Source of the DNA: an uncultured Gammaproteobacteria bacterium
GTDB taxonomy: Bacteria; Pseudomonadota; Gammaproteobacteria; CAJQNE01
NCBI GenBank assembly: GCA_905479545.1
Contig: CAJQNE010000331.1
Span: 1 to 25,985, forward strand
Length of the DNA: 25,985 nucleotides
Direction: 5' to 3'
Shown here: in pieces, positions 8,825 through 16,825 of the stretch
How positions within the stretch are numbered: the first letter of the stretch is position 1
Layout: each line of letters begins with the position of its first letter
The notes under the pieces: model-generated
Seen by the model: the letters and a program-made list of their open reading frames with translations, nothing else
Databases searched by the model: none
What the model was told of the DNA's origin: nothing
Program-made: the position numbers and the translations under genes

Positions 8825-8906
8825 ATGTTCTCATTATGCCACGATCACCGCAGCCCATAATAATAACGAGTAGTAATTGCGATTAGCTTAGGCGCTGCCT
8901 GTTTGT

Positions 8907-8929
8907 TTGATAAGATGCGATCAATTGAT
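8907..8929. promoter_or_regulatory. Candidate operator palindromes in the efflux/LysR divergent region
   Basis: In the 129-bp gap between the divergent genes, TTGAT (8907-8911) and ATCAA (8920-8924) form an inverted repeat with an 8-bp spacer. They overlap a perfect palindrome ATCAATTGAT (8920-8929). LysR proteins bind imperfect dyads with a T-N11-A core between divergent promoters, so this is the natural place for the operator. No -35/-10 pair was convincing enough to assign. Confidence 0.35.
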
Positions 8930-8953
8930 TTCATTGTTCGGATAACTTGCATA

Positions 8954-9862
8954 ATGATCGAGCACCTTCGCAGCATGGCGGTTTTCGCTAAAGTGATAGA
9001 CCACGGTTCGTTTCGTGCCGCTGCCAAGGCGTTGCAGTTGTCACCATCGGTAGTGAGCCATCATGTTTCCCAGCTCGAACAGCAGCTAGGCGTTACGCTG
9101 CTATATCGCTCAACCCGCAAATTGTCGTTAACCGATGACGGCAGGGCTTTCCATCAGGATTGCCGGAAAATGCTTGATGCGGCGGAGACTGGCCTGGATC
9201 GGCTGGCCGATCACACCGACATGCTGGTCGGCGAACTAAGAATTGCTGTGCCGGCGTTTCTGAGTGCCACGCTGTTTATGGAAGACGCCGCCGCGTTTGC
9301 CAATGCCCACCCGAAAGTCCGGCTCAATATCAGCTTTAACGATCAGGTTCGTGATCTGATGGCCGAAGGTTTTGATCTGGGTTTACGGATCAATGTCGGG
9401 CCATTACCCGATTCGAGTATGCGCGCCAGCAAGCTACTCGAAATACAGGGCATGGTGTGTGCCTCACCGCGCTACCTGGCAGATCGCCGTAAGCCTAAAG
9501 TACCAAGCGACTTGCTAGACCATCCCTGGGTGATTGGTGTACGGAATAACCTGCACTTCCATTCAGCGGCGGGAGCTGAAGAGTCTATAAAAGTGCAGTC
9601 GCGTATTAAAATTGATAGCGCCCACGCTGCCCGGGGCTTTGCGTTGCAGCATATCGGGCTTACGGTATTACCCGAGGCGCTGGTGGACGACGATTTTGCC
9701 CAAAACCGGCTAGTAGAGGTGTTGCCGACCTGGCGACTGGCGCCCGCTAGTGTGTATGCGCTGTGGCCACCCAACGCCGGCCACACTAGTTTAAGTTTTC
9801 GCTTTGTCGACTTTTTACGGGGCCAGATTGCCCTGCATACGGCACGGGGGCAATTGCTGTGA
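8954..9862 (+). CDS. LysR family transcriptional regulator
   Basis: I start at ATG 8954, giving 302 aa that begin MIEHLRSMAVFAKVIDHGSF, the standard position of the helix-turn-helix. An upstream ATG at 8903 would add 17 unusual residues. The winged helix-turn-helix spans about residues 5-62 (FRAAAKALQLSPSVVSHHVSQLEQQLG, LLYRSTRKLSLTDDG). The effector domain follows, with GELRIAVPAFL, EGFDLGLRI, a region around CASPRYL and a C-terminal LPTWRLAPASVYALWPPN. This last part is usual in the CrgA/DmlR-like subgroup. It is transcribed away from the efflux operon and probably controls it in response to a small ligand. It converges with the flavoprotein gene, only four bases separating the two stops. 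Confidence 0.92.
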   Translation: MIEHLRSMAVFAKVIDHGSFRAAAKALQLSPSVVSHHVSQLEQQLGVTLLYRSTRKLSLTDDGRAFHQDCRKMLDAAETGLDRLADHTDMLVGELRIAVPAFLSATLFMEDAAAFANAHPKVRLNISFNDQVRDLMAEGFDLGLRINVGPLPDSSMRASKLLEIQGMVCASPRYLADRRKPKVPSDLLDHPWVIGVRNNLHFHSAAGAEESIKVQSRIKIDSAHAARGFALQHIGLTVLPEALVDDDFAQNRLVEVLPTWRLAPASVYALWPPNAGHTSLSFRFVDFLRGQIALHTARGQLL

Positions 9863-9866
9863 GACG

Positions 9867-11102
9867 CTACGCACTTACTGCAGTACCCAAGAGCAACGCC
9901 TTCACCGGCACCGAATCATCCGCGAGAAGAGCTACGTCGATATCGCTGTTTTCCGTAATTATTTTTTTGCTCAACATAAATTCCTGTGGGCGATTTACAC
10001 AATCAGCAGCGATTAGCCTGCCTTCTTTTAAATAAAAAGTTGCAAAACTGTGGCCTGTTAGTCGGTCGCCGCGCACAACTACTTCGTCATAGCCCTGGCT
10101 CACACCGGCTATTTGCAGTTTCAGGTCGTATTGGTCTGACCAGAACCACGGCAGGGTAGTGAAGTCTTTGCCTGGGCCGCAAAGGGCTGAGGCGGCGGAT
10201 TTGGCTTGTGCCATTGCATTGGGCACGGATTCCAACCGCATTTTGCGGCCGTATAATTTGTTCAACTGGTTGGTGCAGTCGCCGGCAGCGACAATATTCG
10301 GGTCGTTAGTGCGGCAAAACTCATCGACCACAATGCCGTTGTCGGTGGTGAGGCCGGCCATTTCGGCGAGCTCAATATTTGGCAGCACGCCTACGCCAAT
10401 TACTACTAAGTGAGCGGCAAGCTCGGTGCCATCTGCCAGCAGTACCTTGTCTACATGGCCGTTACCCGAGAACCCGGTAACGGCCGTATTGGTGTGAATG
10501 TGAACGCCATTTTCTGTGTGCACGCGGAGGTAAAAATCTGACACCTCGGGCGCTGTTACGCGTTGCAGTATTCTGTCCGCCATTTCCAGCACGGTAACCT
10601 GCATTCCCAGCTTTCTGAGTGATGCGGCTGTTTCGAGACCGATATAACCGCCACCGACAATAACGGCATGCTGGTTTTCGATGACGCCGGCTTTGATCGA
10701 CTCGGCGTCGGCCAAGTCGCGAAGGTAATGTATGCCGCTCAGGTCACATCCGGGTAGGTCTACTTTCCTAACCCGGGAGCCGGTGCATAGTGCGAGCTTG
10801 TCGTAATGGAGCACGTCGCCATCACTCAACGTTACTGTCTGGTTCTTGCGGTTGATGGTGGTAACACGGCTTTGCCGGAACTGTACATCCTGCTTTTCGT
10901 AAAACGCGCCAGGACGAATCGCTAAGCCGTCCGCTGCTTTTTCGCCAGACAGAAATGCTTTGGAAAGCGGCGGGCGATGATAGGGCAGGTTCGGGTCATC
11001 GCTAATCACCAACACCTCACCCTCCCAGCCTTCCTGGCGAAGGCTGGCGGCCAATTGGGCAGCAGCATGGCTGGCACCGATAATAATGCACTTCTGTGTC
11101 AT
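9867..11102 (-). CDS. FAD-dependent NAD(P)H:ferredoxin/rubredoxin reductase
   Basis: The 411-aa protein is a single-subunit flavoprotein reductase of the putidaredoxin/rhodocoxin/rubredoxin reductase class. It passes electrons from NAD(P)H to a small iron-sulfur protein for a P450 or ring-hydroxylating oxygenase. FAD-binding motif: CIIIGASHAAAQLAASLR. The conserved PYHRPPLSKAFL follows. A second dinucleotide fold reads AVIVGGGYIGLETAASLRKLG, and the FAD-ribityl motif near residue 275 reads NIVAAGDCT. The C-terminal domain has PWFWSDQYDLKLQIAG, a strong signature of this class. No ferredoxin, P450 or oxygenase gene lies next to it, so the partner is elsewhere. It shows no operon link to its neighbours. 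The start at ATG 11102 has only a weak GAG upstream. Confidence 0.9.
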   Translation of the reverse strand: MTQKCIIIGASHAAAQLAASLRQEGWEGEVLVISDDPNLPYHRPPLSKAFLSGEKAADGLAIRPGAFYEKQDVQFRQSRVTTINRKNQTVTLSDGDVLHYDKLALCTGSRVRKVDLPGCDLSGIHYLRDLADAESIKAGVIENQHAVIVGGGYIGLETAASLRKLGMQVTVLEMADRILQRVTAPEVSDFYLRVHTENGVHIHTNTAVTGFSGNGHVDKVLLADGTELAAHLVVIGVGVLPNIELAEMAGLTTDNGIVVDEFCRTNDPNIVAAGDCTNQLNKLYGRKMRLESVPNAMAQAKSAASALCGPGKDFTTLPWFWSDQYDLKLQIAGVSQGYDEVVVRGDRLTGHSFATFYLKEGRLIAADCVNRPQEFMLSKKIITENSDIDVALLADDSVPVKALLLGTAVSA

Positions 11103-11313
11103 GAGGTTACGCTCGTTATTACGCCCGAAATGGGGCTGATATTGGCTTTAATAATATCCTGCTATGGCGAACTTAAAACCGGCCTTTGGTACAGGTATCG
11201 GATGGCTAATCAATGTTCGCGAGTATAAAACGCTGGCAGTGAAAAGCCATGTTTTGAGATTGCGGCGTTGGCTGTGGTTTAGCGACCAGCCTTAGCAATT
11301 ACTTATTCTGCGT

Positions 11314-11379
11314 CAGACCTGGTTTCCGGCAGGCCTTTATTACGCTTGGGCGGAGCAGGCCGTAGCGAAACCATGTCTG
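11314..11379. repeat. Long imperfect inverted repeat (possible repeat family or hairpin)
   Basis: The outer 13 bases CAGACCTGGTTTC pair with GAAACCATGTCTG with one mismatch. Inside, AGGCCT and AGGCCG continue the pairing, giving arms 11314-11336 and 11357-11379 around a 20-nt loop. There is no T-run. It differs in sequence from the REP-like elements elsewhere in the window. Confidence 0.5.
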
Positions 11380-11525
11380 TTCTTAAAGCTTAGGTGAAAC
11401 AACCCGCCCGGCCGACTGTGGTGCTCCAATGGTATCGAGTTACTTATTGCCCACGAAAGTCGGTATGCGCTCTGAGGTTCGCATAGCAAGCGTGAATGCA
11501 ATTAAGAATTATTCGCATTGCAATG

Positions 11526-11544
11526 TTGAATGATAATCATTATC
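11526..11544 (+). promoter_or_regulatory. Fur box upstream of exbB
   Basis: TTGAATGATAATCATTATC matches the 19-bp Fur consensus at 16 positions by eye, with the perfect core AATGATAATCATTATC. It lies 33 bases before the exbB start, where a bound Fur-Fe(II) dimer would block the promoter. This predicts iron repression of the whole exbB-exbD-exbD-tonB operon and probably the receptor downstream. Confidence 0.88.
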
Positions 11545-11577
11545 ACCCGCGCCGTTGTCACTTCGTAGTCTTTTCTT

Positions 11578-12306
11578 ATGCCCCCAATTATTGAACGCCT
11601 TATCGGTCTGCTGCAGATCGGCGGGCCTGTTGTTGCCATTCTTGCCGCTATGTCGGTTTTAGTAGCCACCTTACTATTGGTAAAACTCTGGCAATTTTAT
11701 GCCGCCGGTTTGTTTTCTCGCCGTAGCCAATCTCATGCTGAGCAAGTGGTGAGTGCCTGGCAAGCGGGCGATAACGAATACGCTACCACTGAGGCTCGAC
11801 GCCGCCGCGAGCCGCTGGGCCAAATGCTGGCTAGCACAGCGAAGCATTTACAGGCAGGGCGGTTGAGTAGCCGTGAGCTGAATGAAGAACTGAGCCGCGA
11901 AGCGAATGCCCGGTTGGCACCGCTGCGTTCACAGCTAAGAACCATTGAGCTCGTCGCTGGCCTGGCACCGCTATTGGGTTTGCTCGGCACGGTGCTGGGC
12001 ATGATTACCGCATTTCAGGCGATGGAGCTGGCGGGCAATCAGGTGGACCCGGCGACACTATCCGGCGGTATTTGGCAGGCGTTGCTGACTACCGCCGTCG
12101 GGTTAGCCGTGGCGATGCCGGCTATGGTTATTCATAACTTTCTGGAACGCCGGGTTGAGCACTATGCGACCGGCATGGCGGACTGCGTCGGCCGGATGTT
12201 AACCGCATCGAGGGCGGCCGAGCTGATACCAGCCCTTGCCCCGGTGCCAAAACCTTCTGCTGCAGCGTCAGCACAGCCACTGGAATTGGCTCGTGCTCGC
12301 GGTTAG
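11578..12306 (+). CDS. exbB: ExbB / TolQ / MotA-family proton channel subunit
   Basis: ExbB forms the inner membrane pentamer that, with ExbD, uses the proton gradient to energise TonB. The 242-aa protein has the family layout: an N-terminal helix (residues about 13-37, VVAILAAMSVLVATLLLVKLW), a long cytoplasmic segment, then two helices. The signature LVAGLAPLLGLLGTVLGMITAF spans about 123-147, and WQALLTTAVGLAVAMPAMVIHNFLERR follows. These carry the conserved Pro-Leu-Leu-Gly-Leu-Leu-Gly-Thr-Val and Thr-Thr-Ala pore-lining residues. The long N-terminal domain of some ExbB proteins is absent. It is the first gene after the Fur box, without a clear ribosome site before its ATG. Confidence 0.93.
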   Translation: MPPIIERLIGLLQIGGPVVAILAAMSVLVATLLLVKLWQFYAAGLFSRRSQSHAEQVVSAWQAGDNEYATTEARRRREPLGQMLASTAKHLQAGRLSSRELNEELSREANARLAPLRSQLRTIELVAGLAPLLGLLGTVLGMITAFQAMELAGNQVDPATLSGGIWQALLTTAVGLAVAMPAMVIHNFLERRVEHYATGMADCVGRMLTASRAAELIPALAPVPKPSAAASAQPLELARARG

Positions 12307-12688
12307 CACGCCGTCGCGGGCACTTCGCCCGCCGCTTACCGCCTTAATTGATGTGGTGTTTATTCTGCTGTTGTTTTTCATGCTGTCTTCTTCGTTCGTG
12401 CGTGAGCGACAGGTAGAGGTAAAAGCGGCCAGCGGCGGAGTAGCAAACACAGCCGTGCCGTTACGTTTAATCGTCCGTGCAGATGGGCACGTTACGGTGG
12501 GCGGTAACGACTTTGCACTCGATTCGGCTGCTTTTGCGGCGGAGATTCAACGCTGGAAGTTAGCCGACTCGGCGATTGTAGTGTCTGCTGAAAGCGACAC
12601 GGCTGTGCAGCTACTGGTGACCGTGCTGGATCGCTTCGCCGCTGCCGGCTTAAGTCGCTTCTCATTGGCGGAAAGTCGGCCGTTATGA
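12293..12688 (+). CDS. exbD: ExbD/TolR-family protein (first copy)
   Basis: This 131-aa protein has one membrane helix near the N-terminus, PPLTALIDVVFILLLFFMLSSSF, including the essential Asp of the proton path in LTALIDVVFILL. A periplasmic domain follows (PLRLIVRADGHVTVGG, IVVSAESDTAVQLLVTVLDRFAAAGLSRFSLA), as in ExbD. The open frame extends back to 12236. The family length and the GGAA seven bases upstream support the GTG start at 12293, which overlaps the exbB stop by 14 bases. Its stop overlaps the second exbD gene as ATGA. Confidence 0.88.
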   Translation: MLAVSTPSRALRPPLTALIDVVFILLLFFMLSSSFVRERQVEVKAASGGVANTAVPLRLIVRADGHVTVGGNDFALDSAAFAAEIQRWKLADSAIVVSAESDTAVQLLVTVLDRFAAAGLSRFSLAESRPL

Positions 12689-13116
12689 GCGCGTTGACAT
12701 TGCAGTCGCCACGCCGCAAGTCCCCAGTAGACGATGGCATGTTGCCGATGATTAATATCGTCTTTCTGCTGCTGGTGTTCTTTATGGTCGCTGGTCAAAT
12801 AGCGGCGAGCAAACCAGCCGATGTTGAGCTGCCGGAATCGGTAAGTGACACGGTTGCTGAGGCGGCGGGTATCGAAATTAGTATCGATGCCGCTGGCGTC
12901 GTGTGGCTTGGTAACGACCGAATGGCAGTCGAGCTCGGGCCGCAACTGCGACGCCTGATACCTAACGAAATTAGCGGCTCTGGCTCAGCGGATTCGCTGG
13001 CAGTTACTTTGCGGGTTGACCGTGGCTTGAATGCCGCGGTGCTGGACCCGGTGTTAACAGCCTTGCGTCAGCAGCGGGTTAGCAGCCTGCGAATTCAAAC
13101 GGCGGCAGCACCGTGA
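12685..13116 (+). CDS. exbD: ExbD/TolR-family protein (second copy)
   Basis: This 143-aa protein is a second ExbD with the same topology. A short cytoplasmic start (SPRRKSPVDDGM) leads into LPMINIVFLLLVFFMVAGQI and a periplasmic domain ending LRVDRGLNAAVLDPVLTALRQQRVSSLRI. The helix residue equivalent to the conserved Asp reads Asn: MLPMINIVFLLL against the first copy's LTALIDVVFILL. If this is right, the second copy may lack its own proton-carrying acid. Paired exbD genes are common in bacteria with many TonB receptors. It overlaps both neighbours by four bases (ATGA in front, GTGA behind). Confidence 0.9.
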   Translation: MSALTLQSPRRKSPVDDGMLPMINIVFLLLVFFMVAGQIAASKPADVELPESVSDTVAEAAGIEISIDAAGVVWLGNDRMAVELGPQLRRLIPNEISGSGSADSLAVTLRVDRGLNAAVLDPVLTALRQQRVSSLRIQTAAAP

Positions 13117-14180
13117 AGCCTCAGTTGCCGCATTGGGCGATAGCGTTATTGCTCGCCGCGGGTTTGCACGTCGGACTCGCAGTGGCTTGGGTGGGGCTGC
13201 AAAAAGCGCCCGCGCCGTTGCCGGTTGATGCCGGTGGTTTAGACGTGGTGGTAGCCATCGCGCCCGCTTCTTCTCCAGCGGCAGCGGTTGAACAGCCCGC
13301 CGCAGAGCTGGTGCCTGTTGAAACCGTGCTGGCTGCAGTTGAGCCCGTTATTGAAGTGCCGACTGAACCGGAAGTTGAGACAGTTATTGAGCCAACTGTA
13401 GAGCCGGTTATTGAGTCAGTAGTCGAGCCGATGGCCAAACCCATTGCAACTGCAGAGCCGAAGATCGACCTCGTTGAGGCGTTGCCGGAAGTAATGCCTG
13501 GAGAATCGCCCGACGAATTACCGGTTGAGCAACCGCCGATAGCAGTGGCGGAGCCTATACCGGAAATGCCCTTGCTGGTAGCTGCGCCACCGGTTGAACC
13601 AAAGCCGACAGCCGTGGTGAAAGCCCGACCTGCAACGAAACCGAAAACCCCGGCAAAGCCTCAGCCTAAACCGAAACCACTCACGCCGATAAAGCCAGTG
13701 GTGCAAGCGGTGAGTCGGGTGCGGAAAGTTGTTAGCGAGGCGGTTAAACAGCCTCCACACAATCAGTCGGCCCAGGTCCAGCAAAAATTCTCAGCACAGT
13801 TTGCGCTGGCTGGCGCGGCGGTCGACAGCAATCAGGCCGTCGCCACTGTCTCTGCGGCGCAACCCAGCCAGAGCGCTGAACAACGCGCCGCAGAACAAGG
13901 CTATTACGGCCGGCTTGCCCGCCGTATCGCTAAGCATAAACGTTACCCCCGTGCCGCAAAACGCGAACGCAGCACCGGCACGGTGGTGGTGACCTTTACC
14001 GTTGCAGTCGATGGTCGGCTGCAGCAATCACGGGTAACAAAAAGCTCGGGTGACCCCCGTCTGGATGAAGCCGCACTAAAAATGCTTAAGCGGGCTAGCC
14101 CGTTCCCACCGCTGCCGGTAGCGATGGGTAGGCGCTCACAAACGATTACTTTGCCGGTTGAGTTTGCCTTACGTCGCTAG
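13113..14180 (+). CDS. tonB: TonB energy transducer
   Basis: The 355-aa protein starts at a GTG overlapping the exbD stop (GTGA). It has one N-terminal membrane anchor (HWAIALLLAAGLHVGLAVAWVGL, with the His usually required for ExbB/ExbD coupling). A long Pro/Glu/Val then Pro/Lys-rich spacer follows (about residues 60-215), rigid enough to span the periplasm. The C-terminal TonB domain has YYGRLARRIAKHKRYPRAAK, GTVVVTFTVAVDGRLQQSRV, KSSGDPRLDEAALKMLKRASPFPPLP and a final ITLPVEFALRR. YP, GxVxVxFxVxxDG and the LDxAA helix are the family marks. It is longer than E. coli TonB (239 aa), because of the spacer. The acidic V-x-E-P repeats come first, the basic K-P repeats second. Confidence 0.95.
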   Translation: MKPQLPHWAIALLLAAGLHVGLAVAWVGLQKAPAPLPVDAGGLDVVVAIAPASSPAAAVEQPAAELVPVETVLAAVEPVIEVPTEPEVETVIEPTVEPVIESVVEPMAKPIATAEPKIDLVEALPEVMPGESPDELPVEQPPIAVAEPIPEMPLLVAAPPVEPKPTAVVKARPATKPKTPAKPQPKPKPLTPIKPVVQAVSRVRKVVSEAVKQPPHNQSAQVQQKFSAQFALAGAAVDSNQAVATVSAAQPSQSAEQRAAEQGYYGRLARRIAKHKRYPRAAKRERSTGTVVVTFTVAVDGRLQQSRVTKSSGDPRLDEAALKMLKRASPFPPLPVAMGRRSQTITLPVEFALRR

Positions 14181-14243
14181 CTGTTTGCTGTGCATCGCCA
14201 CTTTTTAAATGTTTCACAACCGTACTCATCAGGGAGAACCATA

Positions 14244-16559
14244 ATGTCCACAAATCGTATTAATCCTGACGCTGATAAACCGTCAGTAACGCCACCTTGC
14301 GCGCCGCGCGAACGCTCAAAGCATGTCAGTGCTTTGGCGCTGGCAATTTCTAGTTCACTGGTTGCCGGCATGGCCCACTCCGCGGAAGTGGAGGGGATTA
14401 CGCTTGATACCCTGCGGGTTGAAGGCCAGCTTCGCCCAACCGCAAATCCCAATGCGGAACCCGGCGCGCCTTATAAGGTGAACGATATTGCGTCACCAAA
14501 ATACTCGCGGCCAGTGGCTGAAACTCCCAAGTCGATAACCGTGTTGTCAAAAGAGTCTATTGAAGATTCGGGCAGCACTGATCTTGCCGACGTGCTGCGG
14601 GCACAACCGGGTGTAACCATTGGCACCGGCGAGGGCGGTAATGCCTTTGGCGATCGCTATATTATTCGCGGCTTTGAAGCCCGTAACGACGTATTTGTTG
14701 ATGGCCTGCGTGACCCCGGCGTAACTACCCGGGAAACCTTCGCGGTAGAGCAGGTAGAAGTTGCCAAAGGCCCAAGCTCCAGCTTTGCCGGTCGGGGTAC
14801 CACCGGCGGTGCGGTAAACAGCGTAACGAAGAAGCCAGCCGACGATGACTTTACCCGGCTACAAGTTGGCCTCGGCACTGATAATAAGTACCGACTGACG
14901 GTGGATAACAACACCGTAGTAAACGATGACCTGGCAGTGCGGACTAACTTGCTTGCCGCGGATCGTGATGTGCCGGATAGAGAAGGTGCCACCGAAGAGC
15001 GGCAGGGCGCTGCCGTTGCCGTCGAGTGGCAGGCAACCGACGGCTTAAAAGTAAATGCCGACTATTACTACCAACGCGGCGACGACGTGCCAGATGGTGG
15101 CGTACCCTGGGATTCCGTAAAAGGCGAGCCGGTTCAAGGTCGCCATTTTTATGGCCAGAATGGCCGTGATTTTTGGAATACCTCGTCGAATATCGCCACC
15201 TTATCGCTCGAATACGAATTAACCGACGACATTAAAATCGTGAACCAAACCCGTTACGGTCGCACCACCAACGACTACGTTGTAACCATCCCCGGTTTGC
15301 GGGCTGTGGATGAAAACGGCGATGCGGTGAGTGGTGACATTGGTGTTGATACCGACGGTGTATTTGTGAGTGCCAGTTCGCAGAACCGTAATCAAAAAAA
15401 TACCTATGTGGGTAACCAAACAAACCTCATATGGGATATGGAGCTAGGCGGTTTGGAGCACAACGTGGTGTTCGGTACCGAAGTGTCACGGGAGGAAGCC
15501 GAAAACCTGCCGTATACCGATAGTGTGCGGTCGCCGAATGCCGGTGACCCGCAGAACCCCAACAATGATGCATGGATAGAAGAGGGCGGTACGTTAACCG
15601 CCAATACGGATCGCTATGCCGAGTTGGAGGTTGATACCTGGTCAGTGTATTTGCTTGATACGGTAAGGGTGAGCCGCAGCTGGGAGTTATTTGGTGGCTT
15701 GCGGGTAGATCACTTCGACTATGGTGTGGTGTCCGGCGCGACGGCTTACGAAGGTTCCACCGACGGTAAGTTACGCAATCAGGATACCTTCCTGAATATG
15801 CACTTTGGTGCAGTTTACTCGCCGTGGGAAAATGGCAATGTGTACGCTACCTACGCCACTTCATCGAATCCTAGTGGCGAACAACTGGACGCCTTTACCA
15901 ACTGCGCTTACGGCGGTTTGTGTAACGGCGACGAGAGTGGCGTACCAAAACCAGAGCGTAACCGTAGCGTCGAAATTGGTAGCAAGTGGGAGCTGTTTGA
16001 TCGCAAGCTGCTGCTTACTGCGGCGCTGTTTAGCATCACCAAGGATGACGTCATTTCATCAAGCGGTGGTCGCGGCGCACCCGTTGAAATTACTCAGGTC
16101 GGCGAGTTACGGGTTCGCGGCATTGAGTTGGGTCTGGTCGGTAATATTACTGACAAGCTAAGCATTCAGTCGGGTATCGCACTGCTTGATACCGAAATTA
16201 CCGAATCGGACAACCCCGATGAAGTCGGCGAGTCTTTCCCTAATACCGCTGAGCAAAGTGCCAATGTGCAGCTTAAGTATAAGCCGACGTCCTCTTGGGC
16301 ATTCGGTGGTACGGTTACCTATACTGGCGAAATTTCCGGCGGTACGCCGAATGCCTCCACCACTGATAACACGCTGGATTCGAACGTCCGTCTTGATTTG
16401 TTAACTGAATATCAGATCAACGAAGCGTTGGCGGTTCGATTGAATATTCTTAATGCGACTGACACAGAGTATTACGATGCCCTGTACCGTTCAGGCTCAC
16501 CGTTTACTTACGTTGGCGAAGGCCGGTCGGCAACCGTTACGCTGGATTACACGTTTTAA
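14244..16559 (+). CDS. TonB-dependent siderophore receptor (Fiu/PiuA-type, catecholate)
   Basis: I start at ATG 14244, which has AGGGAGAA eight bases upstream, giving 771 aa. The frame is open from 14190, but that start has no ribosome site. A long signal peptide ends near AHSA (residue about 47). A TonB-box-like ITLDTLRVEG follows, then the plug domain (KYSRPVAETPKSITVLSKES, YIIRGFEARNDVFVDGLRD, EQVEVAKGPSSSFAGRGTTGGAVN). The 22-strand barrel ends in TVTLDYTF with a terminal Phe. The plug motifs resemble E. coli Fiu and Pseudomonas PiuA, receptors for catechol siderophores; the adjacent piuC relic supports this. The true ligand is not readable from sequence. It probably shares the Fur-controlled transcript from exbB, 63 bases downstream of tonB. 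Confidence 0.93.
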   Translation: MSTNRINPDADKPSVTPPCAPRERSKHVSALALAISSSLVAGMAHSAEVEGITLDTLRVEGQLRPTANPNAEPGAPYKVNDIASPKYSRPVAETPKSITVLSKESIEDSGSTDLADVLRAQPGVTIGTGEGGNAFGDRYIIRGFEARNDVFVDGLRDPGVTTRETFAVEQVEVAKGPSSSFAGRGTTGGAVNSVTKKPADDDFTRLQVGLGTDNKYRLTVDNNTVVNDDLAVRTNLLAADRDVPDREGATEERQGAAVAVEWQATDGLKVNADYYYQRGDDVPDGGVPWDSVKGEPVQGRHFYGQNGRDFWNTSSNIATLSLEYELTDDIKIVNQTRYGRTTNDYVVTIPGLRAVDENGDAVSGDIGVDTDGVFVSASSQNRNQKNTYVGNQTNLIWDMELGGLEHNVVFGTEVSREEAENLPYTDSVRSPNAGDPQNPNNDAWIEEGGTLTANTDRYAELEVDTWSVYLLDTVRVSRSWELFGGLRVDHFDYGVVSGATAYEGSTDGKLRNQDTFLNMHFGAVYSPWENGNVYATYATSSNPSGEQLDAFTNCAYGGLCNGDESGVPKPERNRSVEIGSKWELFDRKLLLTAALFSITKDDVISSSGGRGAPVEITQVGELRVRGIELGLVGNITDKLSIQSGIALLDTEITESDNPDEVGESFPNTAEQSANVQLKYKPTSSWAFGGTVTYTGEISGGTPNASTTDNTLDSNVRLDLLTEYQINEALAVRLNILNATDTEYYDALYRSGSPFTYVGEGRSATVTLDYTF

Positions 16560-16607
16560 TTGGGTGTAGAAAAAACCACAAAGGCTAAACTTTTAGAGGT
16601 CAGAATA

Positions 16608-16695
16608 TTACCGTAGGTCGGTATCGCGAAGCATGCCGACACCCTGCCGAATAGCGGGGCTTTGTCGGCTTGCAAGCGAAGCCGACCTACGGTAA
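16608..16695. repeat. GTAGGTCGG-type inverted repeat (REP-like, second type)
   Basis: The left arm (16608-16641) starts TTACCGTAGGTCGG and the right arm (16663-16695) ends CCGACCTACGGTAA. They pair over about 33 bases with several mismatches in the middle (TATCGCGAAGCAT against CTTCGCTTGCAAG). It lies between the receptor and piuC. The GTAGG start is shared with the elements at 2 kb and 25.8 kb, but the rest of the sequence differs, so it may be a second REP family. Confidence 0.7.
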
Positions 16696-16772
16696 CTGAC
16701 GATTTTCTTAAGCCTGCTAGCTGTGGGGTTTATCTACAGTCTTTAATCGACAAGTAATTTAATGCGTTAACT

Positions 16773-16816
16773 ACGCTATTGCCGGGTTTTCTGGCAATAG
16801 CGTTTTCTATTTTTTT
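16773..16816 (+). terminator. Rho-independent terminator after the receptor, abutting piuC
   Basis: ACGCTATTGCC (16773-16783) and GGCAATAGCGT (16793-16803) form a perfect 11-bp stem with a 9-nt loop, followed by TTTCTATTTTTTT. The T-run ends ten bases before the piuC ATG and runs into its AGG ribosome site. It should end the receptor transcript, leaving piuC dependent on read-through. Confidence 0.85.
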
Positions 16817-16825
16817 AGGTTCCTT

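Larger units (their letters stand above)
11103..11577. other. 475-bp intergenic region before the TonB operon
   Basis: No open frame in this stretch has coding character. It must hold the promoter of the flavoprotein gene at its left end and that of exbB at its right end. I see a long imperfect hairpin (11314-11379) in the middle and a Fur box (11526-11544) at the right. Otherwise nothing is recognisable. Confidence 0.6.

Noticed and set aside
13121..13444. Minus-strand frame rich in Thr/Ser/Gly repeats inside tonB
   Set aside because: It is the complement of the Val/Glu/Pro repeats of the TonB spacer, a by-product of low complexity.
14190..14243. Earlier start of the siderophore receptor
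   Set aside because: ATG 14244 has a strong AGGGAGAA site; the earlier one has none.
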